A DNA stretch of 64,000 nt from Stomoxys calcitrans (GCF_963082655.1 NC_081552.1:68121465-68185464), one strand, 5' to 3'. Shown: positions 46,240-57,349, numbered from the stretch's first letter. A program made the numbers and translations. Notes: generated from the letters alone by a model not told the origin.

Positions 46240-46735
46240 ATACCGTTTTGGGCTGTTATCGCAGAGACCATTCAAATTATCATCTTGTGGATAGATATCC
46301 ACCGCCCAGAAACCTTAAGGTAGATCTACATGATCTAGAGCGTTCGAGGTTCAGCGCTACAAGAAAGAACCTCATCAAGCGGCATATCAAGCAGGTCTAG
46401 ACAACATTCATGCAGACACGGTAGCAGATGCGGTAAATAGCTACCGGGTGAATGTAGTCTTTGGAGAACGACCCCCTCCCATTGCACCTCCCCCGGCAAA
46501 CCAGAGTAGTTCTGGCTCAATTACGTTCCGGCAGATGCCGCCGCCGCAACTCCTACAGAGCAAGTATTGATGCCGACGTGCAAGATGTATGGCCCGATTG
46601 TAACCAGGGACCGCACGATACATATCACCTGTTTAACCTGTGGACGCACCCCATCTTAGTCGCAGAGTTCCTGGGTCTTGACACTCAACAGAATCAAGCA
46701 GACGAAAGATAGAACACAACAAACTGCTACAACAA
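46240..46735 (+). pseudogene. C-terminal region of a Jockey/Loa-type LINE ORF2
   Basis: Reads DLERSRFSATRKNLIKRHIK and, in a second frame, NSYRVNVVFGERPPPIA, then RQTRVVLAQLRSGRCRRRNS, YRASIDADVQDVWPDCNQGP, HDTYHLFNLWTHP and ILVAEFLGLD. The last part is a CxxC-like/HDTxHLFN module that ends many Jockey/Loa polyproteins. The first Cys of the pair is replaced (DVWPDC), and about a dozen residues usually found between HLFN and LWTHP, including the last Cys, are deleted in frame. The AACAACAAAAAC tail at 46720-46740 fits a LINE 3' end. At least one upstream frameshift. Confidence 0.72.
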
Positions 46736-47496
46736 CAAAAACTTATTGACTACTTACATTATTTTAAACTGAGAAAACTTTCTTCTACAGCATTTGCTTA
46801 TAGTGAAAGCTACCATAAGAACACATACCTGGAAAGATAAAAATTGGAATGAAAATATCAGTTTATCGCTTTAAAATGCAATCATCTAAGAATAAATCAT
46901 AAGTAAGGCACAACTTAAGGTTGTACTGACTCATAATGTGGTTTAATAATTTTTAATTTCCAACATGATATGAAAACCTTCTGCGATCTCGCATTCAGTA
47001 GGCTGGCTAAACAAAACATTCCATTTCTTACAACCCAAAAAACATTTATCTCTCAGCGTAACCACAGCACAGGAATTAAGCAGGTTATGATAGTTAAGAC
47101 TTGACCTCTCGAAAACTGAAGTATTTTGGCAACATTCACTCAGTAAGAACATTTTATGTCCTAGGAACTTAAATAGAGTGTTTATGGCCTATATTCCTTA
47201 ACTTTGCTTTACTTCCTATCCACACACTTTCTAAATCTTTGTGAAATTCAATTTTCCTTAAATTAAATTGAGTTTTAAATTTTATCTTATTTTACTTAAC
47301 AAAAATAAAACCAACGTCCTCAGACACTTATCGTCAAAAAAAAAAAAAAAAATCATACCACTTGTCCAATGGCTATGGCACATCAAAATAAACAAACATC
47401 TGCCCGATTCTAGCAGACGAGTCGGTATGCCCCCAAACTATAGATGGGCAAAAAAAACACAAGCGCACATAAATTCCTGTGCCCGTGGGCAAAACG
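46736..47496. other. No recognised feature
   Basis: AT-rich; contains an A15 run near 47336. No repeat or gene recognised. Confidence 0.4.
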
Positions 47497-48484
47497 AACA
47501 AGTAAAAGCGTGCTAAATTCGGCCGGGCCGAATCTTATATACCCTATACCATGGATCGCATTTGTCGAGCTCTTGCCACGGTATCTCTCTTTAGGCAAAC
47601 AAAGAATATAAGAAAAAAATTGCTATGTTATTGGAACACTATCAAGTTATGGTTCATTTCGCACCATAATTGAATATTGGAAACCATAGTAGAAGTCATT
47701 GTGTAAAATTTCAGCCAAATCTAGTAAGAATTGCGCACTTTAGGGGCTGAAAAAGTAAAATAGCGAGATCGGTTTATAGGGGATCTGTATTAGGCTATAA
47801 ACCGATTCATGCCATATTCGACACGTAAGTTAGGGGTCATGAGAAATCAAAACGTTCTTTAGAGGCTCAAGAAGTCAACATCCCATATCGGTTTATATGG
47901 CAGCTATATCAGGTTATGGACCGATTTGAACTTTTCTGAGCACAGTTGTTGAAAGTCATAACAAAACTCCTCATGCAAAATTTCAGCCAAATCGGATAAT
48001 AATTGCGTCCTCTAGTGGCTCAAGAAGTCAAGACCCCAGATCGGTTTATATGGCAGCTATATCAGGCTATGGACCGATTTGAACATTTCTTAACACAGTA
48101 GTTGAAAGTCATAACAAAACACGTCGTGCAAAATTTCAGCCAAATGGGATAGGAATTGCGCTCTCTAGAGGCTCAAGAAGTCAAGACCCCAGATAGGTTT
48201 ATATGATAGCTTTATCAAAACGTGGACCGATATAGCCCATTTACAATCCCAACCGAACAACACTAATAAGAAGTATTTGGGCAAAATTTCAAGCGTCTAG
48301 CTTTACTCCTTCGAAAGTTAGCGTGTTTTCGACAGACAGACGGACGGACATGGCTGGTTCGACTTAAAATATCTTGACGATCAAGAATATATATATTTTA
48401 TGGGGTCTTAGACGAATATTTCGAGGAGTTACAAACAGAATGACGAAATTAGTATACCCTCATCCTATGGTGGAGGGTATAAAA
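47497..48484 (+). mobile_element. Family A element, full-length alpha copy
   Basis: The best complete alpha copy: AACAAGTAAAAGCGTGCTAA, TTCGGCCGGGCCGAA, ATACCCTATACCATGGATCG, five monomers, GACAGACAGACGGACGGACA, CTTGACGATCAAGAATATAT, TACCCTCATCCTATGGTGGA and GGGTATAAAAA. AAAACGA occurs just outside both ends (about 47490 and 48482); it may be a short target repeat or an A-rich coincidence. Length about 990 bp, no ORF. Confidence 0.93.
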
Positions 48485-48964
48485 ACGAATGGAAGCACAC
48501 GGACAGTGTAATCAACTCGTGTACCTTCGTTCGGTCGACGCATTGTTCTTATTTTACACTTGGTTGATTGGTCGGGATTTGCTGCCCTTAAAACAAACAA
48601 ACAATTTATTATCATCAACTTTGTTAACGTGCCCACCACTGCCCCAAACTGTGCAATCTTTCCACATAAAATTGTTTGTTTTTCAACACTAAAGCTCTTA
48701 AGTGGCCAATTTGCTAACACTTCACTTTAGTTCACATCCAACAATAACTACCAAGACTTTGTGTACATGTCCTGAAGACTTTTCACCAATGTTCACCAAT
48801 GGCCGGTTGGCTGACTGTCTGTTGATATTGTCATTCTAAACTAATCAAACCACCCTGAACAAATTCACACAATTTAGGTTATAAGTACTAAGCATTTTGG
48901 GTGGAGGTAGAACAGGAGACAAAAGCAAGCATTTCGAATATGATTTTGACGCGGTTTGAGTAAC

Positions 48965-49290
48965 ACAAAACGAAAACAGGAGGGGGTATATATTCATTTT
49001 GTCGTTCCGTTTGCAACACATCGAAGCTTCCATTTCCGACCCTATAAGGTATATATATTCTTGATCAGCATAAAACTCTAAGACGATTTAGCCATGTCCG
49101 TTCGTCCGTCGGTCTGTTGAAATCACGCTACAGTCTTTAAAAATAGAGATATTGAGCTGAAACTTTGCACAGATTTTTTTTGTCCATAAGCAGGTTAAGT
49201 TCGAAGATGGGCTATATCGGACCATAGCTTGACATAGCTCCCATACAGACCGATCCGCCGATTTAAGGTCATAGGCCTATTGAATTCGTA
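48965..49290 (-). mobile_element. Family A (beta) right half, reverse
   Basis: GGGGGTATATATTCATTTTG, CGTTCCGTTTGCAACACATC, TATATATTCTTGATCAGCAT and GTCCGTTCGTCCGTCGGTC, followed by one monomer and a half (GATGGGCTATATCGGACC). It is cut at 49290 by the LINE at 49305. 48485-48964 holds nothing recognisable. Confidence 0.82.
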
Positions 49291-49304
49291 ATTTTGTAAT
49301 TTGT

Positions 49305-50515
49305 AATTTATTTATTTACACCCCCACAACAAGAATATAAAATTCTTATGATTGAAGTGCGGGTAATATCTCCAACAATTGTACGTAGTATACACTTAAA
49401 ACTAAGAATCTTTAGCTATACAATACATCACAGATTTTTTACTAACGGAAAAAAACTTACATTTGTGGCTTTGCAGAATGAATTTAAAGGAAACACCAAA
49501 ATGAATTTATCAATTAAAGAGGAATTAATAGAAAAGAGAGACCTAACCCGCAGCGGAGTAACCGACTCAGTGGCCCAGAGAGCACGCAATTTTGAATATT
49601 CCTGACCAACGACAGAGTCGATATGATTACTCCAAGTCAGAGTGCTATTAATAACCACGTCCAAGTTCTTTGCATGAGGAACGAGTTCCAATTTAGCGTC
49701 GTTAATGAATATACCGACATCACATGAAAAACGAGACAGTCTGTTTCTGATAACAACACACTTGAACTTTACAGAGTTGAGACACAGGCCATTAGCTTTC
49801 GCCCACGTGCTGACTCTTGACAGAACATGATTAAGTAGACGTATGTTTTCAGCAATCTCATCCCTCGGACCGCCGATATATATCTGTACATCGTCAGCGT
49901 ACATATGTACCTCACAATAAGACAATTGACTCGCCAAGTCGTTACTGTACAATGAAAAGAGAAGAGATCCCAGAATTGATCCCTTAGGAAAACCTTTTAA
50001 AACAAGCAAAGGCGATGAAACAGAAGACTTATAATTAACGGACTAAGTGCGGTGTGACAGGTACGACAAAATAAGACGAACGGACGTAGAAGAAAAGTGG
50101 TATAGATGTCTCATCTTATCACATAACAAGCAATGATCTACAGTGTCAAATGCCTTAGAATGGTCAAGGAGAACAAGAAAATTTATCTTGTCATTCTCCA
50201 AATTGACCCTGATCCTCTCAGAGACCTCTGCCAAGGCAGTTACGCAGGTGTGGTTAGGACGAAACCCGGACTGTCTCACATATAGCAAAGAGTTCTCGTT
50301 GACAAAAGACGACATTTGCAAATACAGCAATTACTCAAAGACCTTTGACAAATAACAAAGAATCGCAATTGGTCTATATTCCTCGGAGTTCTTAGGCAGT
50401 GGGATGACCTTGGCATGCTTCCAATCTAATGGAAAAAAATTCGTGGTCACAATCCTATTGAAAACATAGGTTACATGAGGGATAATAAGGGGGAGCAAGA
50501 GTCTTGCGTTAAACG
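49305..50515 (-). pseudogene. CR1/Jockey-group LINE reverse transcriptase, 5'-truncated
   Basis: Minus-strand order: RIVTTNFFPLDWKHAKVIPL, PKNSEEYRPIAILC (RT block 1), SGFRPNHTCVTAL, NFLVLLDHSKAFDTVDHCLL (block with the first catalytic Asp position altered around LLDHSKAFD), then after a short gap GFPKGSILGSLLFSLYSNDL, VHMYADDVQIYIG (YADD box with both Asp), CLNSVKFKCVVI and LVPHAKNLDVVINSTLTWSN. Thumb-region text follows. At least one stop near the LSKVFE block and one frame break around 50010-50042 make it a pseudogene. SKAFDTVDH with YADDVQIY suggests CR1-like rather than RTE. The low-coordinate end (AATTTTGTAATTTGTAATTT, read in reverse) may be its 3' terminal repeat. Confidence 0.85.
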
Positions 50516-50524
50516 GCCTTTTAC

Positions 50525-50580
50525 TTCAAACGGAATGACTAGATTAGTACACCCCCATCCTATGATGGTGGTTATAAAAA
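50525..50580 (+). mobile_element. Family A solo right terminus
   Basis: TTCAAACGGAATGACTAGAT, ACACCCCCATCCTATGATGG and TGGTTATAAAAA. Plus orientation, opposite to the half copy on the other side of the LINE, so the LINE and its flanks are not one simply split element. Confidence 0.78.
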
Positions 50581-51123
50581 AAAGGCCACGCACAAACCAC
50601 TTTGAAATTATTTTAGTGAAAAAAAAAATTAATATTTTCTTCTTTTTTAATCATGCAAATCCAAAACGGAAAAATGTGTGAAGTCCTATTACTCTTGCCA
50701 AATGCTGCATAACCAAGAGCAAAATGAGACATTGATTGTAAAAATAGGTTTACATACTTCGTTTTTATTAACAACTAGCATATCCCAGGTCGCTTCCGTA
50801 CCCTCTGCGTCACCATTACCTGACATAACGCAACCATAGATATTGCACTTTAATTTATGCAGTCAGATTTTAAAGGTGCCAGTGATAGAAATATTAAAGT
50901 GAACACCAGCTATCTCTTAAGCGTGATGTACCTGTGTGCATAATTCTCTTTAAGACTTGACCCATTTAGCACTAAATGGCTGTCAACACTGATTTCTCCA
51001 ATGGAAAGCTTATAAAATCTAATAAGGACTCCAGAATGTGTCAAATGAGTTCAACCGTGGGATTCAATTGTGATGATTATTGGCGACACACCAGCAGTGG
51101 CCGCCCCACCCTGCATACCCATG
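50581..51123. other. No recognised feature
   Basis: Mixed AT-rich sequence; no repeat or gene recognised. Confidence 0.4.
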
Positions 51124-51125
51124 TA

Positions 51126-51722
51126 AAGGGTGATTTTTTTGAGGTTAGGATTTTCATGCATTAGTATTTGACAGATCACGTGGGATTTCAGACATGGTGT
51201 CAAAGAGAAAGATGCTCAGTATGCTTTGACATTTTATCATGAATAGACTTACTAACGAGCAACGCTTGCAAATCATTGAATTTTATTACCAAAATCAGTG
51301 TTCGGTTCGAAATGTGTTCATTCACCGTTCAGCGATGAGGCTCATTTCTGGTTGAATGGCTACGTAAATAAGCAAAATTGCCGCATTTGGAGTGAAGAGC
51401 AACCAAAAGCCGTTCAAGAACTGCCCATGCATCCCGAAAAATGCACTGTTTGGTGTGGTTTGTACGCTGGTGGAATCATTGGACCGTATTTTTTCAAAGA
51501 TGCTGTTGGACGCAACGTTACGGTGAATGAACACATTTCGAACCGAACACTGATTTTGGTAATAAAATTCAATGATTTGCAAGCGTTGCTCGTTAGTAAG
51601 TCTATTCATGATGAAATGTCAAAGCATACTGAGCATCTTTCTCTTTGACACCATGTCTGAAATCCCACGTGATCTGTCAAATACTAATGCATGAAAATCC
51701 TAACCTCAAAAAAATCACCCTT
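51126..51722. mobile_element. Foldback mariner deletion derivative, copy 2
   Basis: 597 bp, flanked by TA (51124-51125, 51723-51724). The arms are 203 bp (51126-51328 and 51520-51722) and essentially identical inverted copies of the element's 5' end, including transposase codons MNRLTNEQRLQIIEFYYQNQ. The 191-bp loop encodes SDEAHFWLNGYVNKQNCRIW through GRNVT. It is almost identical to 21623-22229 except at the left-arm/loop junction (GTGTTCATTCACCGTTCAGC here). The natural 3' end of the transposon is not present in either copy. Confidence 0.93.
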
Positions 51723-51729
51723 TACTTAC

Positions 51730-51945
51730 AGACAAACAACAAATTTTGCCTATGAACATTCCACTAAGGGAAAGGGGCAAACTTCTCACATACCAATGAG
51801 TGCAGTCGTATTCAAGTTTTAAGCCCAATGATAAGGGGACTCCTTTTTATAGCCCAGTTCGAACGGCGTGCCGTAGAGCGACACCTTTATGGAGAGAAGT
51901 TTTATATGGCATAGTATCTCACAAATGTTGCCAGCATTAGCCCGT
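51730..51945 (-). mobile_element. SINE, reverse, 5' head missing
   Basis: On minus: TGTGAGAAGTTTGCCCCTTT, GAATGTTCATAGGC, ACATTTGTGAGATACTATGC, CATAAAGGTGTCGCTC, CGTTCGAACTGGGCTATAAA. This is the SINE body of 62495 without the tRNA-like head. It abuts the mariner derivative with only a few bases between. Confidence 0.78.
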
Positions 51946-53430
51946 ACTTAGCCCTAAAAAAATATCAGCATCGTGCTCTACTCTCAAATTTCTTTAATTT
52001 GGGCCCTAATTGCCATTGGTTTAGGAGAAGTTTATAGGTTGGCACGACCACCAATCATTTGGCCTCAAACTTAGATATCAAATTCGTTTTCTACTATCAA
52101 ATACCTATTATTTCGCCATAAAAGGCAATCATGGCATGAATGGAGTTTAGAGGCGGAACCTGAAGTAAAATCAGCATCGTGCTAGAGCACGATTTTGTTT
52201 GAGCCCCATAATGTCAAGCACTTTGAAGGAGGCTATCAAGATATTCAGGGCTAGGGGTTCTCGTTCAGATTCACACTAATTAATTTTTTTGTATTGGTTA
52301 TTTACATTCAAAATCATATTTCAAAGCGACCACTTGGGATACTACATTCTTAAAGATCCGCAGATCCTCCTGTGTCCATCCCAATTTGAGGGTAAAAAGT
52401 GTACTCTACTACCAAAGACTTTTTATTTCTGTCCTATTCTATCCTGATCGGTCTTATATATATCTGTTCATATTATTCTTATTCCCTTTTTTTTGGGTAG
52501 GATAGGGGGAGATTGCCCTCTGACACGTCCTTTCATTTGAGAACAATATATGCTGGGTCATCCTACATGACAGTTTGGCGTTGCATTTAATGGGAAGAGA
52601 GGGTCGGTCGCCCCACGCTTAGAACCAAACGACAAAATAAACTACACGTCCTATTGAAGGGTATTTTGTGGGTGGGCCGGTCCCAGACTCCCAAAGAGTT
52701 GACTACCAATTTTGTGACGTTGGACATTTATGCCCGTTTTGGGGGTTTTTGGGGCTGGGGAGGCTCCGTTGACACCTTGGAGCAAATTCTTATAACAGAT
52801 GTGTACTCAGCTTCCAAATATCTTTCGTTTGATACCCATATTGTCCTGTTGAGGAGTTTTGGGGGGTGGGGAGGCGCCTCAGACATTAAGGAATAAATTT
52901 TCATATCAGCATTGGACTCTACCTTTAAATAGCTTTCATTTGATACCCATATTGTCCCAATTGGTAAATTCGTCCTGCTGGGGGGTTTTGGGAGTGGCGA
53001 GGGCCCTCAGACACCAAAAAAAAAAGTTTTTGTGTCAGATATGTATTCTAGTTTTAATACCTATCATTTGATACCCATATTGCTCAAAGCGGTTAAAGTG
53101 TCCCGTTGGGTGGTGTATTTGGGGTTAGGGGGCTCTCCGATACTTAGGGTAACATTTTAATGCCAAGTTCGTACCCTACACTTAAATACATTTCATTTGA
53201 TACACATATCGTCAAAATCAGTACACATGTCCGTTCGGGTGGGTTTTGGGATGGGGCGTCCCCTCTGGTTATTTACCCCAAAATTGTTTGCCAATTTCGT
53301 AATTTTGGAGTACCATAAGGTGGCATACAAAATTTCGCTGAAATCGGTGGACGCATCTCCGAGATCTGGCGTTTTTGAAAATTGGTGTATGGGGGAGGGT
53401 ACACTGCATGACAAAACGGGCAACTAATTT
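51946..53430 (+). mobile_element. Family B long copy
   Basis: About ten G-rich units, e.g. GGGGGTTTTTGGGGCTGGGG (52740) and GGGGGGTGGGGAGGCGCCTC (52860), with TTTGATACCCATATTGTCC between them. Near the end: CGCATCTCCGAGATCTGGCG. The canonical tail (CAAACAAACAAAC) is missing, so it is 3'-truncated at about 53430. Confidence 0.72.
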
Positions 53431-53880
53431 GGTTATATAGTGAGTTAATGAGTTCGCCTGCAGCTCTAGTGGGCATTATGTACAGTATTGCCAAATCCAA
53501 AAATCTTGGAAATAATCCTGAAACATTTGAATGGATAGAGATATGTACACGAAATTTTACATTGTCAATGTTGAGGTGTTTTCCAACAAGTACGTGTTTT
53601 CCAACAAGTACCCAAGTGTGCAAAGTTAGTGAGTCCAGAGGCTGATGCATGGGACTTGAAAATTGGCCACCTTGAATATGTCAAATTTTGTATTGCTTGC
53701 TAAACAGTAATTTATGGACTGTTCGGCTTATTTTTTTTTAAAGATCTCGTAAAACTCTACAAAAAGATACGGAAATGTGAAGTATATCTCTAACGGTTTG
53801 TAAGTTATTGGACTTACAACGAAGTTTTTTTCGAAAATTTTTGTCAATGTTTGTTCGGTATTTTTGAAGTTGTGAGACTG
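53431..53880. other. Unassigned, with a perfect 18-bp tandem pair
   Basis: GTGTTTTCCAACAAGTAC is repeated head to tail at 53576 and 53594. GAATGGATAGAGATATGT just upstream resembles family C but the rest does not align clearly. No gene. Confidence 0.45.
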
Positions 53881-53883
53881 CTT

Positions 53884-54008
53884 CCTAAGATTCGGCCCGG
53901 CTAAACTAAGGACGCTTTTACTTGTTTTGTATAAACTTTTGGCAGAATTCATGGAGGTGTGTGCCTAAGAATCGGCCCGGCCGAACTTAGCACGCGTTTA
54001 CTTGTTAA
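53884..54008 (-). mobile_element. Two family A left termini in direct tandem
   Basis: GATTCGGCCCGGCTAAACTA with GCTTTTACTTGTTTT ends at 53929; 50 bp later AATCGGCCCGGCCGAACTTA with GCGTTTACTTGTT ends at about 54006. Each carries the hairpin and outer end; no monomer body is attached to either. Confidence 0.85.
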
Positions 54009-54101
54009 TTGTTGCAACGTATTCAGTTGAGGAGTTGCTTATACGCACATTATATTTTGTATATGGCAAACATTTAAGTACTTAAATTATAGAAACAATG
54101 T

Positions 54102-54212
54102 ATAAGAGAAAATTTTTAATAAGCGTGTAGATTTTAAACTAAACCAAAAATTATCGCTCCCTAATTCTACACGATTATTCAAAATTTTCTCTCATGTACT
54201 CTTTAAAATCTA
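54102..54212. repeat. Compound hairpin
   Basis: 54102-54131 (ATAAGAGAAAATTTTTAATA and AGCGTGTAGA) is inverted at 54166-54195 with three or four mismatches. GTGTAGATTTTAAA at 54125 pairs again with TTTAAAATCTACAT at 54202, giving two alternative stem-loops. The surrounding 54009-54350 is AT-rich and otherwise empty. Confidence 0.6.
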
Positions 54213-54351
54213 CATTATAATTTTTTTTTAATTTTATATCCTTCATTTTCGTTTCCTTTAGTTTGAATGCCATTTTCTTAAATCAGTTAAAAAAAAAAGA
54301 ATTTTGCACTTTTCCACAAAGCACTCAAAATAAATATTTTCTTTATATAGA

Positions 54352-55425
54352 TTGTGATTTTTTAAAAACTAAAGAAAAGCTCTTCAAAAAAACTACATAA
54401 AATTTAGAAAAATGCATGAAATGTTTATTTGAATCGATAGTACGGTCCATATAATTTAATGTTTGAAGATTATTTCATGCCAATGTTGCCCGTGACTGCG
54501 CCTCAAATCCATCCGCTTAGTCCAATTTTGCCATACTCTTTACATCATTTCGGCCGGTATCTCATGAATAAATGCTTCAATGTTGTCTTCCAATGCGTCC
54601 ATTGAAGCGGGCTTGTCTGTATAGACATTAGCATTAACATAGCCCCACAAAAAATAGTCTAAAGGCGTTAAATCGCACGATCTAGGCGGCCAATTGACCG
54701 GTCCCGAAAGTGAAATAAAATGTTCACTGAACTCGACTCTCAATTAGTCTATTGTTACGCGTGCTCTATGGCATGTAGCAACGTCTTGTTGGAACCACAT
54801 ATTATGCAAGTCAAGCTCTAAAGGCATTCACTCGCACGATTTAGGCGGCCAATTGACCGGTCCCGAACGTAAAATAAAATGTTCACTGAACTCGCCTCTC
54901 AATTAGTCTATTGTTACGCGTCCTCTGTGGCATGTTGCAACGTCTTGTTGGAACCACATATTATGCAAGTCAAGCTCTAAAGGCGTTCAATCGCTCGATT
55001 TAGGCGGCCAATTGACCGGTCCCGAACGTAAAATAAAATGTTCACTGAACTCGCCTCTCAATTAGTCTATTGTTACGCGTCCTCTGTGGCATGTTGCAAC
55101 GTCTTGTTGAAACCACATATTATGAAAGTCAAGCTCTTGCATTTCGGACAAAAAAAAGTTGGATACCATCTTACGGTAGCGCTCACCATTCACTGTTACG
55201 TTATGATTCGCATCATCTTTGAAAAAGTACGGTCCAATGATGCCACCAGGCCATAAACTGCACCAAACTGTGACTTTTTCCGGATACATTGGTAGATTAT
55301 GCAATGCTTCTTACTGACCTTCGCTCCAAATTCGACAGTTCAGCTTATTTACGTACCCATTGATCCAAAAATGAGCTTCGTCGCTGAACACAATGATGAA
55401 TGCGACGAACTTTCTTAACAGAGCA
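54352..55425 (-). pseudogene. mariner/Tc1-superfamily transposase pseudogene
   Basis: High to low coordinate on minus: IIVFSDEAHFWINGYVNKLN (first catalytic Asp), YPEKVTVWCSLWPGGIIGPY, FFKDDANHNVTVNGERYRKM, ELDFHNMWFQQDVATCH (second catalytic Asp), GPVNWPPRSCDLTPLDYFLW (third catalytic Asp), then DKPASMDALEDNIEAF. About 36 residues lie between the second and third catalytic positions. It shares the SDEAHFW...NVTVN block with the foldback derivatives, so it is the same or a sister lineage. The N-terminal DNA-binding region is missing, cut by a SINE fragment at 55432. A 159-bp segment is triplicated, and the extra copies carry a stop and a Glu in place of the third Asp. Confidence 0.88.
54658..55134. 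repeat. Three tandem copies of a 159-bp transposase segment
   Basis: Copies at 54658-54816, 54817-54975 and 54976-55134; TCTAAAGGCGTT and GGCGGCCAATTGACCGGTCC recur at exactly 159 bp (54685, 54844, 55003). Each covers the second-to-third catalytic Asp region. The period is 53 codons, so the duplication itself kept frame. Confidence 0.94.
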
Positions 55426-55431
55426 TGAACA

Positions 55432-55550
55432 TTCCATTCAGGATTCAGGGGCAAACTTCTCACATACTTCTCACTGAGCGCTGTCCGATTCAAGTTCATG
55501 CTGGCGAAATTTGTGAGGTCCCATGCCATGTAAAAACTTCTTCCAAATGA
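55432..55550 (-). mobile_element. SINE tail fragment, reverse
   Basis: On minus: ACATGGCATGGGACCTCACA, AACTTGAATCGGACAGCGCT, GTATGTGAGAAGTTTGCCCC, GAATGGAATGTTCATG. It aligns with the 3' half of the 62495 SINE, out of order with an internal deletion, and truncates the mariner pseudogene. Nothing was recognised between 55551 and 55733. Confidence 0.65.
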
Positions 55551-55733
55551 AACATACCCCCAAACAAAAAAGGAATTAATTTCCAATCTTTTTTTTTTTA
55601 GTTTGTTTCATTTCTTTATTTTGGAATTGTTGCACAATGAAATAATATGCAAACAGTATCGACGTAATATTGCAGGTTATTTCGCAGTAACTAATTATTA
55701 TAAAAATATTAGAAGATTGTTTTGTTATTAAAA

Positions 55734-56800
55734 AAACAAGTAAGAGCGTGCTAAGTTCGGCCGGGCCGAATCTTATATACCCACCACCATTGATCGAATT
55801 TGTCGAGTTCTATGCGCGGTATCTCTTTTTAGGCAAACAACGAATATTGAATAAGAACTGTTATGCTATTGGAGCTAGGTTTATATGGGAGCTGTATCAA
55901 GCTATTGATCGATTCAGACTATATTAGACACGTATGTTTAAGGTCATTAGAGAAGCCGTTGTACAAAATTTCTGCCAAATCGGATGAGAATTGCGCCCTC
56001 TAGAGGCTCAAGAAGTCAAGATCCCAGATCGGTTTAAATGGCAGCTATATCAGATTCTATACCGATTTGCGCCATACTTGGCACAGTTATTGGAAGTCAT
56101 AACAAAACACCTCGTGCACAATTTCAGCCAAATCGGATGAGAATTGCGCGCTCTATTGGCTCAAGAAGTTAAGATCCAAGATCGGTTTATATGGCCGCTA
56201 TATTAGGTTATGGACCGATTTGAATCATACTAAGCACAGTTGTTGAAAGTAATACCAAAACACCACGTGCAAAATTTCAGTTAAATCGGTCGAGAATTAC
56301 GCCCTCTAGAGGCTCAGGAAGTCAAGACCCAAGATCGGTTTATATGGCAGCTATATCTAAACATGGACCGATGTAAACCATACTTAGCGTAGTTGTTGAA
56401 AGTGATACCAAAGCACTACGTGCAAAATTTCAATGACATCGGATAAGAATTGCGCCTTCTAGAGGCTCAAGAAGTCAAGACCCAAGATCGGTTTATATGG
56501 CAGCTATATCAAAACATGGTCCGATTTGACCCATTTACAATACCAACCGACCTACACTAATAAAAAGTATTTGTGCAAAATTTCAAGCGGCTACCTTTAC
56601 TCCTTCGAAAGTTAGCGTGCTTCCGACAGACAGATGGACGGACGGACAGACGGACGGACGGACGGACGGACAGACGGACGGACGGACAGACGGACGGACG
56701 GACAGACGGACGGACGGACAGACGGACGGACTTGGCTAGATCGACTAAAAATGGCATGACGATCAAGAATATATATACTTTATGGGGCCTTAGACGCCCA
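55734..56800 (+). mobile_element. Family A alpha copy with expanded microsatellite
   Basis: AACAAGTAAGAGCGTGCTAA, TTCGGCCGGGCCGAA, ATACCCACCACCATTGATCG, five monomers of 153-154 bp, then the microsatellite. It is cut after TATACTTTATGGGGCCTTAG at about 56800; the GTTACAAACAGAATGACG/hairpin right end is missing. The reverse copy W starts right after. Confidence 0.9.
56627..56732. repeat. GACGGACA microsatellite, about 106 bp
   Basis: GACGGACGGACAGACGGACG units repeat with small variations for about 106 bp. The same position in other family A copies holds 12-35 bp. Open frames over it (RPSVRPSVCP type) are artefacts. Confidence 0.95.
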
Positions 56801-56814
56801 AAAATATTTTCGGG

Positions 56815-57240
56815 CGTTATGTCCCCTGGGCGTTATGACCGGTCACCTATAAACCGAACTCCCGGTTTGACATGTTGAACACATGGAAGCCGCAATTGTT
56901 ATCGGACTTGGCTAAAATGTTATACTTAGTATTCTGTTACGAATGCCCCAAATACGGTCCAAGTGGGTCTATAACCTAATATAGCTAATGTATAGACTGA
57001 TCTCCATGTGAGTCCTTAAGTTCCTTGAAGCCTCCATTGTTATCCGATTTGGCAGTAACTTTGGGCGTAGAGCTCTGTTACGGCTTCCAATAAAACTGAC
57101 AAATACGGTCCAAATGAGTCTATAACATGAAATAGCGGCCATAGAAACCGATCTTCCGATTTGAGTCTTTGAAGCCGCAATTGTTATGCGATTTTGATAA
57201 AATTTTGCACGTTGTGTTTATTATTACGAATTATTAAAAT
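56815..57240 (-). mobile_element. Family A, reverse, body part of a split copy
   Basis: Three diverged monomers on minus (GGTTTCTATGGCCGCTATTT, GGCTTCAAGGAACTTAAGGA). It is joined tail to tail with the copy ending at 56800, and interrupted near 57240 by LINE 3' sequence. Confidence 0.72.
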
Positions 57241-57349
57241 AATCTGAACTTCAGACTATTTTTTTATGACCCCAAGAACCACGTTAGGCTGATTTGGCAG
57301 ATACAATATTTTGTATGTAAAGTATAAATGTGTGTTAGTTTAGGTTGAA

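Noticed and set aside
53193..53650. Overlapping open frames on both strands
   Set aside because: They lie on the end of a family B copy and adjoining AT-rich DNA, with no domain.
56557..56878. Open frames rich in RPSVRPSVCP / DGRTDRRTDG
   Set aside because: They are translations of the GACGGACA microsatellite in family A and have no coding support.
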